11,053 bases of DNA, from assembly GCA_050185455.1 (NCBI GenBank), contig JBFWZL010000193.1:1-11053 (forward strand). Reading direction: 5' to 3'. How positions within the stretch are numbered: position 1 is the stretch's first letter; each line of letters opens with the position of its first letter. This document shows, piece by piece, positions 1-5,838 of the stretch. The stretch comes from SYOC01 sp050185455 (GTDB lineage: Bacteria > Desulfobacterota > Binatia > Bin18). A program made the translations under genes and the position numbers. The notes below the pieces were generated by a model. That model did not search any database, was not told the origin of the DNA, and was given only the letters and a program-made list of their open reading frames with translations.

Positions 1-1
1 C

Positions 2-196
2 CCCGCCCGCCCGGGCAATGCCACGCTCAGTGGCAATGCGGGGATGGAAACGCTGCAAGGGGGCAGTGGCAATGACCTGCTGCGAGGGGATGAGGACAAC
101 GACACGCTGGATGGGGGGCCCGACACCGACCTGCTCTTCGGCGGCCCCGGTACGGATAGTTGTCTCAATGGCGAGCAGCTAAGCACCTGTGAGTAA
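2..196 (+). CDS. C-terminal end of an RTX-repeat (hemolysin-type calcium-binding) protein, cut by the window edge
   Basis: The frame is open from the window edge to TAA at 194-196 and encodes about 64 residues. It contains glycine/aspartate nonapeptide-like units (SGNDLLRGDEDND, LDGGPDTDLLFGGPGTD) followed by a short cysteine-containing end, CLNGEQLSTCE. GGxGxDxLx units are the calcium-binding beta-roll repeats of RTX proteins, which are normally exported. The two cysteines in the last 12 residues could form a disulfide outside the cell (inference). The last 129 coding bases match 1248-1376 at about 91% identity without gaps, so this gene and the decayed gene at 934-1379 are close paralogues. 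By that comparison the missing upstream part may carry a signal peptide and a CSLREA-type domain, but this is not visible here. The family call is sound; the function is unknown. Confidence 0.75.
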   Translation, partial: PARPGNATLSGNAGMETLQGGSGNDLLRGDEDNDTLDGGPDTDLLFGGPGTDSCLNGEQLSTCE

Positions 197-265
197 CCTC
201 CCACGGGCAAAGGCAAACAAATAGCCACAGAACACAAAGCAAGCACCGAAAGGAGAGTCACAGAG

Positions 266-739
266 ATGCAGACACACATAGAGTGCTGGAAGCAGCGCGG
301 GCGGCGGATAATCGTAGCCGGCTTTTTCTTCCTCCTCACCGCCCCTCAGGTCCAGGCCTTCTCGTGCCAGGGGCTGCCCGCCACCATCGTGGGCACGGCG
401 GGCGATGACATCCTGCTGGGGACGGCGGGCAATGATGTGATGGTGGGACTGGGGGGGAACGACGTGCTGCGGGGCAAGGGAGGCAACGATGTCCTGTGTG
501 GGGGGCCGGGAGACGATCTGTTATATGGCGGACCGGGCGACGACGTCTTGGATGGGGGCGCAGACCTGGACATTCTGCGAGGGGGCAAAGGCCAAGACAT
601 TCTGCGAGGGGGCAAAGATGATGATGTGCTCGACGGGGGCCGCGGCGAAGACCAGCTCGATGGCGGGCCGGGGGACGACATTCTGGATGGCGGGCCGGGC
701 AAGGATCGCTTCCTGCACGGTGAGACTACGGTCAATTAG
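266..739 (+). CDS. small secreted RTX-type calcium-binding repeat protein
   Basis: The product is a 157-residue protein. Residues 1-31 look like a Sec signal peptide: basic N-region (KQRGRR), hydrophobic core IIVAGFFFLLTA, and likely cleavage after VQA at 31. The mature part opens with FSCQGLPATIVGT, a common entry to stand-alone calcium-binding repeat proteins. Residues 43-148 are then about a dozen GGxGxDxLx nonapeptide units (GGNDVL, GGPGDDLLY, GGPGDDVLD) expected to form a calcium-loaded beta-roll outside the cytoplasm. No enzymatic domain is present, and the protein ends just after the repeats. An AGGAG at 251-255 precedes the ATG by 10 bases. It lies 69 bases after the previous RTX gene and may be cotranscribed with it. 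Two units (569-617) are an exact recent duplication in the DNA. The role could be surface matrix, adhesion or calcium buffering; that is not resolved. Confidence 0.8.
   Translation: MQTHIECWKQRGRRIIVAGFFFLLTAPQVQAFSCQGLPATIVGTAGDDILLGTAGNDVMVGLGGNDVLRGKGGNDVLCGGPGDDLLYGGPGDDVLDGGADLDILRGGKGQDILRGGKDDDVLDGGRGEDQLDGGPGDDILDGGPGKDRFLHGETTVN
569..617 (+). repeat. 27-bp tandem duplication encoding one RTX nonapeptide
   Basis: A 22-base block starting gacattctgcgaggg occurs at 569-590 and again, identical, at 596-617. The period is 27 bases, exactly nine codons, so each copy encodes one nonapeptide turn (DILRGGKxx). Perfect DNA identity inside an otherwise diverged repeat array points to a recent unit duplication. 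Confidence 0.85.
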
Positions 740-797
740 CGGAGACCTGCCCTGCTGAATTTTGCTGATCAAATTCGGGACCCATAAGAGAGGACGC

Positions 798-820
798 CAC
801 TGGCGACTTGTTCGCCAGTG
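798..820. repeat. intergenic hairpin, 9-bp perfect stem
   Basis: The arms cactggcga (798-806) and tcgccagtg (812-820) are perfectly complementary around a 5-base loop (cttgt). It lies 58 bases after the RTX gene stop and 10 bases before a second hairpin. No T-run follows, so it is not a classical intrinsic terminator. It may be a REP-like palindrome or a transcript-stabilising structure. Confidence 0.6.
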
Positions 821-830
821 CGACCATTAG

Positions 831-852
831 CACGGGCAGCAAGCTGCCCGTG
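831..852. repeat. dispersed hairpin repeat, copy 1
   Basis: The arms cacgggcag (831-839) and ctgcccgtg (844-852) form a perfect 9-bp stem with loop caag. The same 22-base element occurs at 4572-4593 with three substitutions, two of which keep a stem pair as a compensated change. That makes it a dispersed palindromic repeat rather than a chance hairpin. No T-run follows. Confidence 0.7.
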
Positions 853-933
853 GCACCCTGAATCTTGACATCTGGAATATTACTGGACTTGCTTGTCAAA
901 TTTCATGAGGGCGGCCACACAAAGGAGTAAGTG

Positions 934-1379
934 ATGTATCCCCATGCGATTCGGTTCCCCTCGACCACTCTTTCCCCCCAACTACTGCGCCAACTGCAGA
1001 AGCAGGGGGGCGCGTGACGCGCCCGCTTTGTCACCGCCTATCAATCCCTGCGCGCCTTACCCCGGCGGGTGCGCCGCCGCCTGCAGCGGCAGTGGAAACA
1101 CTCCCTGGCGGGAGTGGCGCTGCGGCTCACGCTGGGGGCGACCCCACGCAGGCAGCGACGATCACAGTCGATGGCGCGACGCGCACCCTGGTGGACGCTA
1201 TCACCGCCGCCAACACCGACACAGCGACCAATGGCTGCACGGCGGACAGTGGCAACGGCCTGCTGCGAGGAGATGAGGATAACGACACGCTGGACGGGGG
1301 GCCAAACACCGACCTGCTCTTCGGCGGCCCCGGCACGGATACCTGTCTCAATGGCGAGCAACTACGCACCTGTGAGTAG
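934..1379 (+). pseudogene. decayed CSLREA/RTX exported protein with stop codon, frameshift and probable internal deletion
   Basis: An AAAGGAG (921-927) sits 6 bases before ATG 934, so a real start is indicated. The frame reads MYPHAIRFPSTTL and is stopped by TGA at 1015-1017. The same frame continues as RARFVTAYQSLRALPRRV and then a signal-peptide core, HSLAGVALRLTLGATP. At a run of four C (1142-1145) the coding sense moves to another frame: adding one C would read LGATPTQA-ATITVDG, a good signal-peptidase site. The new frame reads TLVDAITAANTDTATNGC, which resembles the CSLREA N-terminal module (C-S-L-R-E-A-I-x-A-A-N) although the leading CxLRE is altered. It then joins directly an RTX tail ending CLNGEQLRTCE and a TAG at 1377-1379. 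Intact family members have a long middle domain that is absent here. Two separate lesions plus the missing middle suggest a dead gene; assembly error could account for single lesions. A GTG at 1014 gives an open frame through the 3' part, but its first 40 residues are out of frame with the family sequence. Confidence 0.65.
1248..1376 (+). repeat. near-duplicate of 65-193 (RTX gene tail)
   Basis: Positions 1248-1376 align without gaps to 65-193, with 12 differences in 129 bases by hand count (about 91% identity). Both copies end at the same codon before the stop (TAA versus TAG). Many differences are at third codon positions, so part of the divergence arose under coding constraint. Confidence 0.85.
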
Positions 1380-1450
1380 CCCCGTAAGACAGCAGGGGCA
1401 AGACAAATACTCCCCCGGCTCCCCCCTGTGGTTAGGGAGGAGACTCCCAG

Positions 1451-1470
1451 GAGCCCTATGCATAGGGCTC
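1451..1470. repeat. perfect 20-bp palindrome
   Basis: The sequence gagccctatgcatagggctc equals its own reverse complement. It lies 72 bases after the decayed RTX gene and 124 bases before the first LLM gene, in a gap with no other gene. It could be a dimeric-protein operator or a compact hairpin (8-bp stem, 4-base loop). No T-run follows it. Confidence 0.6.
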
Positions 1471-1594
1471 TCGCGTATCCCGTAGGGGAATGTCTAGCAG
1501 GCGCTGGACCATTAGGGGTTAGCGCGGTAGAGGTCCTGGCTGGATGGGCAGTATTCGGTCACAATGCCGTCGATTGACCCTCTGGAGCTGAGGT

Positions 1595-2635
1595 ATGAAA
1601 TTTGGGCTGCTGTTTCACCTGCAAGATCCGCCGCATGGAGATAATATCCCCCGCCTGTACGACGAAGTATTCGAGCAAGCTGAATTGGCCGAGCGGCTCG
1701 GGTTCGACGCTTTCTTCGTGCCGGAACATCATCAGATGCCAGACGGCTATCTGCCCGCGCCTCTTACTTTTGCCGCCGCTTTAGCCGCCAAGACCCACAG
1801 AGCGGAAATCGGCACCAGCATCATGCAGCTCCCCTTGTTTCACCCTCTGCATGTTGCTGAACAAATTGCCGTCATCGATAACCTTGCGAAGGGCCGCTTC
1901 ATCCTCGGCGCGGGGCTGGGCCTAGTGCAGAAAGAATTCGACGCGTTCCAAATTCCACTGAGCGACGCCGCCTCACGGTTTATCGAGTCCGTGGAAATTC
2001 TCAAACAGGCATGGACGGGGCAACCATTCTCGTTCGCCGGGCGTCATTTTCAGTTTAGCGACGTGAGGATTACACCTCGCCCCGTGCGACAGCCGCGCCC
2101 GCCCATTTGGATCGGTGCGATGTCGGAAATCACACTCAAACGCGCGGGGCGCATCGCCGACGGCTGGCTCAGCGATCCGTTGCACAACTTCGCTGTCATG
2201 AAGGCCTGGAGTGAGATTTATAAAGCCGCCGCGGCGCGAGCGAGGAATCCACGAGTCGAGATCGCCCTCCTCCGCGACGCTTGGGTTAGTGAAAATCGCG
2301 CCGAAGTCGAGCGCGTCTGGTGGCCGCACATCCAAGCCTATCATCTATTCTACTTGAATCTCGGCTTCTTCTCTTCCGGGCGCTTCAACGCAGATTGGGA
2401 ACCGTGGGTGAAAGAGGTCAAATCCGACGCTGAGTGGACGTTCGAGCGCGTCGCGCCGAACCGTCTGGTGTGCGGGACTCCCGAAGATGTCATTGCGGAA
2501 GTGCAACGCTACCAACACGAGATTGGTTGTCATTACATGATCCTCTCGCTACGGCATCCTACCGGTCCCAGTCATCAAGAGACTATGCAGTGTATTGAGT
2601 TATTAGGCAGGAAAGTGTTGCCGAAGTGCAGATAG
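1595..2635 (+). CDS. LLM-class flavin-dependent oxidoreductase (luciferase-like monooxygenase) 1
   Basis: The product is a 346-residue cytoplasmic protein of the bacterial luciferase superfamily, a TIM-barrel fold that uses reduced FMN or F420 to oxidise an organic substrate. Visible family marks are the strand-1 start MKFGLLF; GFDAFFVPEHH (residues 36-46), the active-site strand; LPLFHPLHVAEQIAVIDNLAKGRFILGAGLG (79-109, written here only to place the block) with the typical S/KGR-hydrophobic-GxG turn; RFIESVEILKQAW (128-140); PRPVRQPRPPIWIGA (161-175); and AGRIADGWL (184-192). The length is usual for the group. GGAG at 1584-1587 is 7 bases before the ATG. The next gene is a diverged paralogue on the same strand. 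The substrate cannot be read from the sequence, and no reductase partner is adjacent. The family is certain; the cofactor (FMN or F420) is not. Confidence 0.9.
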   Translation: MKFGLLFHLQDPPHGDNIPRLYDEVFEQAELAERLGFDAFFVPEHHQMPDGYLPAPLTFAAALAAKTHRAEIGTSIMQLPLFHPLHVAEQIAVIDNLAKGRFILGAGLGLVQKEFDAFQIPLSDAASRFIESVEILKQAWTGQPFSFAGRHFQFSDVRITPRPVRQPRPPIWIGAMSEITLKRAGRIADGWLSDPLHNFAVMKAWSEIYKAAAARARNPRVEIALLRDAWVSENRAEVERVWWPHIQAYHLFYLNLGFFSSGRFNADWEPWVKEVKSDAEWTFERVAPNRLVCGTPEDVIAEVQRYQHEIGCHYMILSLRHPTGPSHQETMQCIELLGRKVLPKCR

Positions 2636-2772
2636 CGGCAGATAGCCCGCTTCGCTCTGTGGCATATGACTCGTTCGCTACGCCCGTTCTATGGCAGATA
2701 ACTCTGACTATCAGCCATAGGCCATAGAGCGACAGGAGGGAGAGGGCTATAGAGCGAAGTGAGCCATAGGCT
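2628..2772. repeat. palindrome-rich spacer built from gccatag/ctatggc and agcgaa units
   Basis: A 10-base tandem (gcagatagcg, gcagatagcc) at 2628-2647 spans the stop codon of the upstream gene. A 12-base arm at 2689-2700 pairs with 2709-2720 with one mismatch around an 8-base loop. gccatag recurs at 2714, 2721 and 2763, with a gctatag variant at 2746. The ttcgctctgtggc block at 2651-2663 is the inverse of gccatagagcga at 2721-2732 apart from one position. No ORF lies here, and no promoter or terminator could be assigned. Confidence 0.6.
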
Positions 2773-2786
2773 AGAAACGATTCGAG

Positions 2787-3821
2787 ATGTATATGAAAAT
2801 CGGCTACCTTTTAGATACTCACGGCGGTCCTTACAACATGCCCATCCCGTCAAGCCCGCAAGTGATGGGGTTCATCGATCACCTCTGGCGAGAAGCGGCG
2901 GCAGCGGAGCAAGCTGGGTTCGACTCCATCGTGGTCCCGGAGCGCCACACCCGCACGGAATGCCTGTTTCCCTCTCCGTTATTGTTGCTTGCCGGCCTCG
3001 CCACCCGCACGACCCGCGTTCGCTTGGGAACCTACATTCTCATTTTGCCGCTCTACGATCCGGTGCATATCGCTGAACAGATGGCGATGCTCGACTTGAT
3101 GTCGAAAGGCCGCCTGATCTGCGGTCTCGCCTCGGGTTATCATCCCGACTATCACAACGCGTTCTCTATCCCCATGAAAGGCGGTCGCCAACGGTTTGAA
3201 GAAGGCTTAGAAATCGTCAAACAGGCGTGGACGCAGGAAACGTTCTCGTTCCACGGACAAGTCTTTCACTATGATAACGTTCGCTTGACCCCAAAGCCGG
3301 TGCAACAACCCTACCCGGAGCTCTGGCTGGGCGGAATGTTTCCTTACACGATTCAACGCGCTGGGCGCAGCGGCGACGCTTGGTGCAGCGATCCGTTTCC
3401 ATTGCAGAAAGAAACCTGGAATAGTCAGGTCGCCATGTATCGTGAAGCCGCCGCTAAAGCAGGTCGCCGTTCGCTTGTCGTCCTGATGCGTGATGGCTGG
3501 GCGGCGCCAACGCGAGCCGAAGCGGAAAAGATTTTCGGCGACATTTACGTGCAAGAATTACTCTTCTATCACCGCTACGGCATACTCACCCATCATCCGG
3601 ATTTTCGTTCAGAGGCGGACTTCACCGTCGCCAACTGCTTTCGTCACGCCGTCGCGGGGTCGCCACAAGAGTGCATCGACCAACTCGCCATGTATGAGAA
3701 AGACTACGACGTTGACTACGTCATCATGCGGTTTCGTTTACCTGGAGGACCCGAGCACAACCGCGTGCCAGACTGCATCCGCTTGTTTGGCGAAGAGGTG
3801 TTGCCGAAGTTTCATTATTAG
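2787..3821 (+). CDS. LLM-class flavin-dependent oxidoreductase 2, tandem paralogue of LLM 1
   Basis: The product is a 344-residue luciferase-superfamily protein. Family marks are GFDSIVVPERH (residues 44-54), LPLYDPVHIAEQMAMLD (88-104) followed by SKGRLICGLASG, RFEEGLEIVKQAWT (136-149), PKPVQQPYPELWLGG (169-183) and RAGRSGDAW (191-199). These align block by block with the upstream gene, but most other positions differ, so the tandem duplication is old or the two were recruited separately. The N-terminal loop, HGGPYNMPIPSSPQ, is longer than in LLM 1. The start is uncertain: ATG 2787 and ATG 2793 are both in frame. The second gives the typical MKIGYLL beginning, and no strong Shine-Dalgarno decides between them. 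It lies 151 bases after LLM 1, across the palindromic spacer. The substrate is unknown. Confidence 0.9.
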   Translation: MYMKIGYLLDTHGGPYNMPIPSSPQVMGFIDHLWREAAAAEQAGFDSIVVPERHTRTECLFPSPLLLLAGLATRTTRVRLGTYILILPLYDPVHIAEQMAMLDLMSKGRLICGLASGYHPDYHNAFSIPMKGGRQRFEEGLEIVKQAWTQETFSFHGQVFHYDNVRLTPKPVQQPYPELWLGGMFPYTIQRAGRSGDAWCSDPFPLQKETWNSQVAMYREAAAKAGRRSLVVLMRDGWAAPTRAEAEKIFGDIYVQELLFYHRYGILTHHPDFRSEADFTVANCFRHAVAGSPQECIDQLAMYEKDYDVDYVIMRFRLPGGPEHNRVPDCIRLFGEEVLPKFHY

Positions 3822-3845
3822 CGCCCCATAACGGGACTTTAGCCT

Positions 3846-3932
3846 GTAGCTCGGATAGAGCGGAGTGGAATCCGGGATTCCTGCTCCGCTCCTCGTTCGT
3901 TCCTGGATTACGCTTTGCTTCATCCAGGCTAC
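3846..3932. repeat. head-to-head pair of REP-like repeats between convergent genes
   Basis: A 32-base unit at 3846-3877 (starting gtagctcggat) reappears in inverted orientation at 3901-3932 (its complement starts gtagcctggat), with 23 of 32 positions identical and a 23-base spacer. Each unit is itself imperfectly palindromic (GGAT...ATCC around an agc core). The pair starts 24 bases after a plus-strand stop and ends 30 bases before a minus-strand stop. It is therefore placed to act as a bidirectional transcript end or mRNA stabiliser, as BIME/REP pairs do elsewhere. That role is an inference. Confidence 0.7.
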
Positions 3933-3962
3933 CTTCTGAAACAAGCCCATCTGAAATTTGCT

Positions 3963-4487
3963 CTAGATCTCCTGTAACGAATCCCCAAGAGACCAGACCG
4001 CCGCTCCTAGCAGAACGATATCTTTCAGCAGAAATTGCCCAGGCACGACCGACAGCGCGGGGAATCCGCCGAGACTCGGCTCCCAACCTGGCGTCGAGAA
4101 CAAAAAGCTCAAGGTAGTCAGAAACATCATAACGGCAAGTCCGCTCCCCAACGCCGAAACCGTGGCGGAAAAAGGACGGAGGGCGATCATGAACGCAATC
4201 GCGATTTCAGTCGTGCCGAGCAGACTGGAAAATCCCTGAATGCTCCAGACGCGGTACACCCAACTCATTAACGGGCTGTTGACGACCAACGGCTGAATCC
4301 CCTCGGCTTCATATCCCGTAAATTTCATCGCGCCAATCCAACCAAGCACGAGAACGAGTCCGTAGCGGATGAGCGTCCCGCCCCAGGTTTTTACTTGCGC
4401 GCCGGTTCTCGCCCAATCGGCTGACAACGCTGGCGCTTCCATGCCATCGCTCCCGAGCGCAGTGCGACTTGCTGCTACAGTCTTCAT
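3963..4487 (-). CDS. YkgB/RclC-family (DUF417) inner-membrane protein
   Basis: The product is 174 residues starting MKTVAASRT. The family core is clear: IRYGLVLVLGWIGAMKF (40-56), then YEAEGIQPLVVNSPLMSW (59-76), then GGFPALSVVPGQFLLKD (140-156). These are signatures of the YkgB group, to which E. coli RclC of the reactive-chlorine response belongs. Four hydrophobic spans are visible (about 38-53, 88-104, 107-131 and 151-168), so it sits in the inner membrane. The first 35 residues are a soluble extension. The ATG at 4487 is chosen because GAGGAGG lies 9 bases upstream; the frame stays open upstream to 4664 but would overlap kynU without a binding site. It is last in the minus-strand block, 160 bases after kynU. 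A role in oxidative or electrophile stress is only suggested by family; biochemical activity is unknown. Confidence 0.85.
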   Translation of the reverse strand: MKTVAASRTALGSDGMEAPALSADWARTGAQVKTWGGTLIRYGLVLVLGWIGAMKFTGYEAEGIQPLVVNSPLMSWVYRVWSIQGFSSLLGTTEIAIAFMIALRPFSATVSALGSGLAVMMFLTTLSFLFSTPGWEPSLGGFPALSVVPGQFLLKDIVLLGAAVWSLGDSLQEI

Positions 4488-4571
4488 AATAGTTTTCCTC
4501 CTCACGGTGTAATTTGCTGATTCGATGCCGCAGGAAGGAAAAAGATACACGCAATATAGAAGGCGGAAGGA

Positions 4572-4593
4572 CACGGGTAGCAAGTTACCCGTG
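4572..4593. repeat. dispersed hairpin repeat, copy 2
   Basis: The arms cacgggtag (4572-4580) and ttacccgtg (4585-4593) pair over 9 positions, including one G-T, around loop caag. It is 19/22 identical to 831-852. The inner C-G pair of copy 1 is a T-A pair here, so the stem is preserved by paired change. It lies between kynU and the YkgB-type gene, with no T-run on either side. Confidence 0.7.
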
Positions 4594-4647
4594 ACGCCGA
4601 AAAATCCAGATCGTGAGGTATTCGCACAGAGGCGAAAGGAGTTCGCG

Positions 4648-5835
4648 CTAAAACCGCGCCCCACTAGTCAGGTGCTGCTCGTAGGCTTTGGTGTCGAGAA
4701 TAATTCGGATCTCGCGAATCGTGATGTCCAGTTCCTCATCTTTTGTATAAAAGTGCGGCGCGATGCGGATACCGGCGCCTGGGCGGAAGTCAACCAGTAC
4801 TTCCCGTCGTTCCAGTTCCTGGACGACCGCGGCGGCGTGAGGAACATCCACTACAATCATTCCGCCGCGCTTCTTGGTTTCGCGAGGAGAATTAATGCGC
4901 CAGCCCTGTTCCTCGGCAAGTTCAATTAACCGTGTTGTCTGATGAATCGACTTCGCGCGAATGCGTTCGACGCCGATCTCGTTGATAATGTCGTAACCGC
5001 TGTCAGCCGCGTAGAGCGTAGGAATCGCCGGCGAGCCGTGGAGAAAGCGATGCATATCATCGGCGTAGGCAATCTCGCTGGGTTCAAAAGCAAAGGGGGA
5101 TTTATGCGCCATCCACCCCGTCACTTGCGGCTCAAGTCGGGTGCGCCATTGCGGATGCACGTACAGATATCCAGCGCCCGGCCCTCCGCACAGCCATTTG
5201 ACCGAGCCGCCGACCACGAAATCAACGTTGAGTTCCTTAACATTAATGGGGACGGTTCCAGCCGATTGATACACATCAAGCACCACCAGTGCGCCAACCG
5301 CGTGGGCTTTGTCAATCACCGCTTTCGCGTCTTGTATGAAGCCGCTTTTGAACAACACGTGAGAGATGGGCACGAGCAATGTTTCTTCGTCAATCGCGGC
5401 TAATAACCTCTCGGTGTCAATCGTCATGCCGTCATCGCTCGGGACCTCGACGATGTGCGCGCCTGCCGCTTTCGCGTGCGCCGCATACACATACATCACC
5501 GAGGGAAAATTCAATGCTTCGTAGACAATCTTGTTACGATGTTGTTGCAGATTAAAACACGAGAGAATGAGCGATTGGCACACCGATACGTTCTGGTGCA
5601 TGACCACCGAACCTGAATCGGCCCCCAGGATGCGCGCGATTTTATCTCCCGTGGTCACCGGCATTTCCCACCAGCCCTCGGCCCAGGCGCGAATGCCGCG
5701 CGTCGCCCACATGTCAGCATATTCCCGCAACCGGTCATACACTTTGCGCGGCATGGCTCCCAGCGAATGATTGATCATGTAGGTCGTGCGTTCGAGGATG
5801 GGAAACTCTTTGCGATACACAAGCAACTCATCCAT
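4648..5835 (-). CDS. kynU: kynureninase-like PLP-dependent class V aminotransferase-fold enzyme
   Basis: The product is a 395-residue fold-type I, class V PLP enzyme. Visible marks are YMINHSLGAMP (19-29), comparable to the kynureninase N-terminal NSLG-P motif; RGIRAWAEGWWEMP (46-59); VVLDVYQSAG (184-193), with the PLP-ring aspartate D187; VDFVVGGSVKWLCGGPG (204-220), with the Schiff-base lysine K213; and GIRIAPHFYT (355-364), the class V C-terminal motif. Kynureninase cleaves kynurenine to anthranilate and alanine. The direct neighbour tryptophan 2,3-dioxygenase supports that reaction. The ATG is 3 bases after the kynA stop, and its AAGGAGG lies inside the kynA end, so the two are translationally coupled. 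The SVKWL and VYQSAG boxes differ from textbook kynureninase (GYKYLNGGPG, DLAHSAG), so a related cysteine-lyase or epimerase-type activity remains possible. The fold is certain; the substrate is likely but not proven. Confidence 0.75.
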   Translation of the reverse strand: MDELLVYRKEFPILERTTYMINHSLGAMPRKVYDRLREYADMWATRGIRAWAEGWWEMPVTTGDKIARILGADSGSVVMHQNVSVCQSLILSCFNLQQHRNKIVYEALNFPSVMYVYAAHAKAAGAHIVEVPSDDGMTIDTERLLAAIDEETLLVPISHVLFKSGFIQDAKAVIDKAHAVGALVVLDVYQSAGTVPINVKELNVDFVVGGSVKWLCGGPGAGYLYVHPQWRTRLEPQVTGWMAHKSPFAFEPSEIAYADDMHRFLHGSPAIPTLYAADSGYDIINEIGVERIRAKSIHQTTRLIELAEEQGWRINSPRETKKRGGMIVVDVPHAAAVVQELERREVLVDFRPGAGIRIAPHFYTKDEELDITIREIRIILDTKAYEQHLTSGARF

Positions 5836-5838
5836 ACG

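Noticed and set aside
346..735. 129-codon open frame on the minus strand across the RTX gene
   Set aside because: Its product is a P/S/R-rich mirror of the GGxGxD repeats with no start signal. The plus-strand gene has a signal peptide and a ribosome site.
865..899. TTGACA (865-870) as a -35 box, and its inverted partner TGTCAA (894-899)
   Set aside because: No acceptable -10 lies 16-18 bases downstream, and a 6-base dyad over this distance is easily due to chance.
1142..1145. C run as a phase-variation switch
   Set aside because: Four bases is too short for efficient slipped-strand switching, and the separate TGA upstream would still stop the gene.
1069..1485. Plus-strand open frame of 138 codons starting inside the decayed gene
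   Set aside because: Only its first part (to about 1141) carries family sequence. After the C run it is an out-of-frame R/P/T-rich shadow of the CSLREA/RTX tail.
4488..4664. 59-codon N-terminal extension of the YkgB-type gene
   Set aside because: It overlaps the kynU end and lacks a ribosome site and family sequence. GAGGAGG fits the ATG at 4487.
4525..5403. Plus-strand open frames opposite kynU (4525-4929, 4942-5403)
   Set aside because: They lie antisense to a clear PLP enzyme and have no recognisable domains or ribosome sites.
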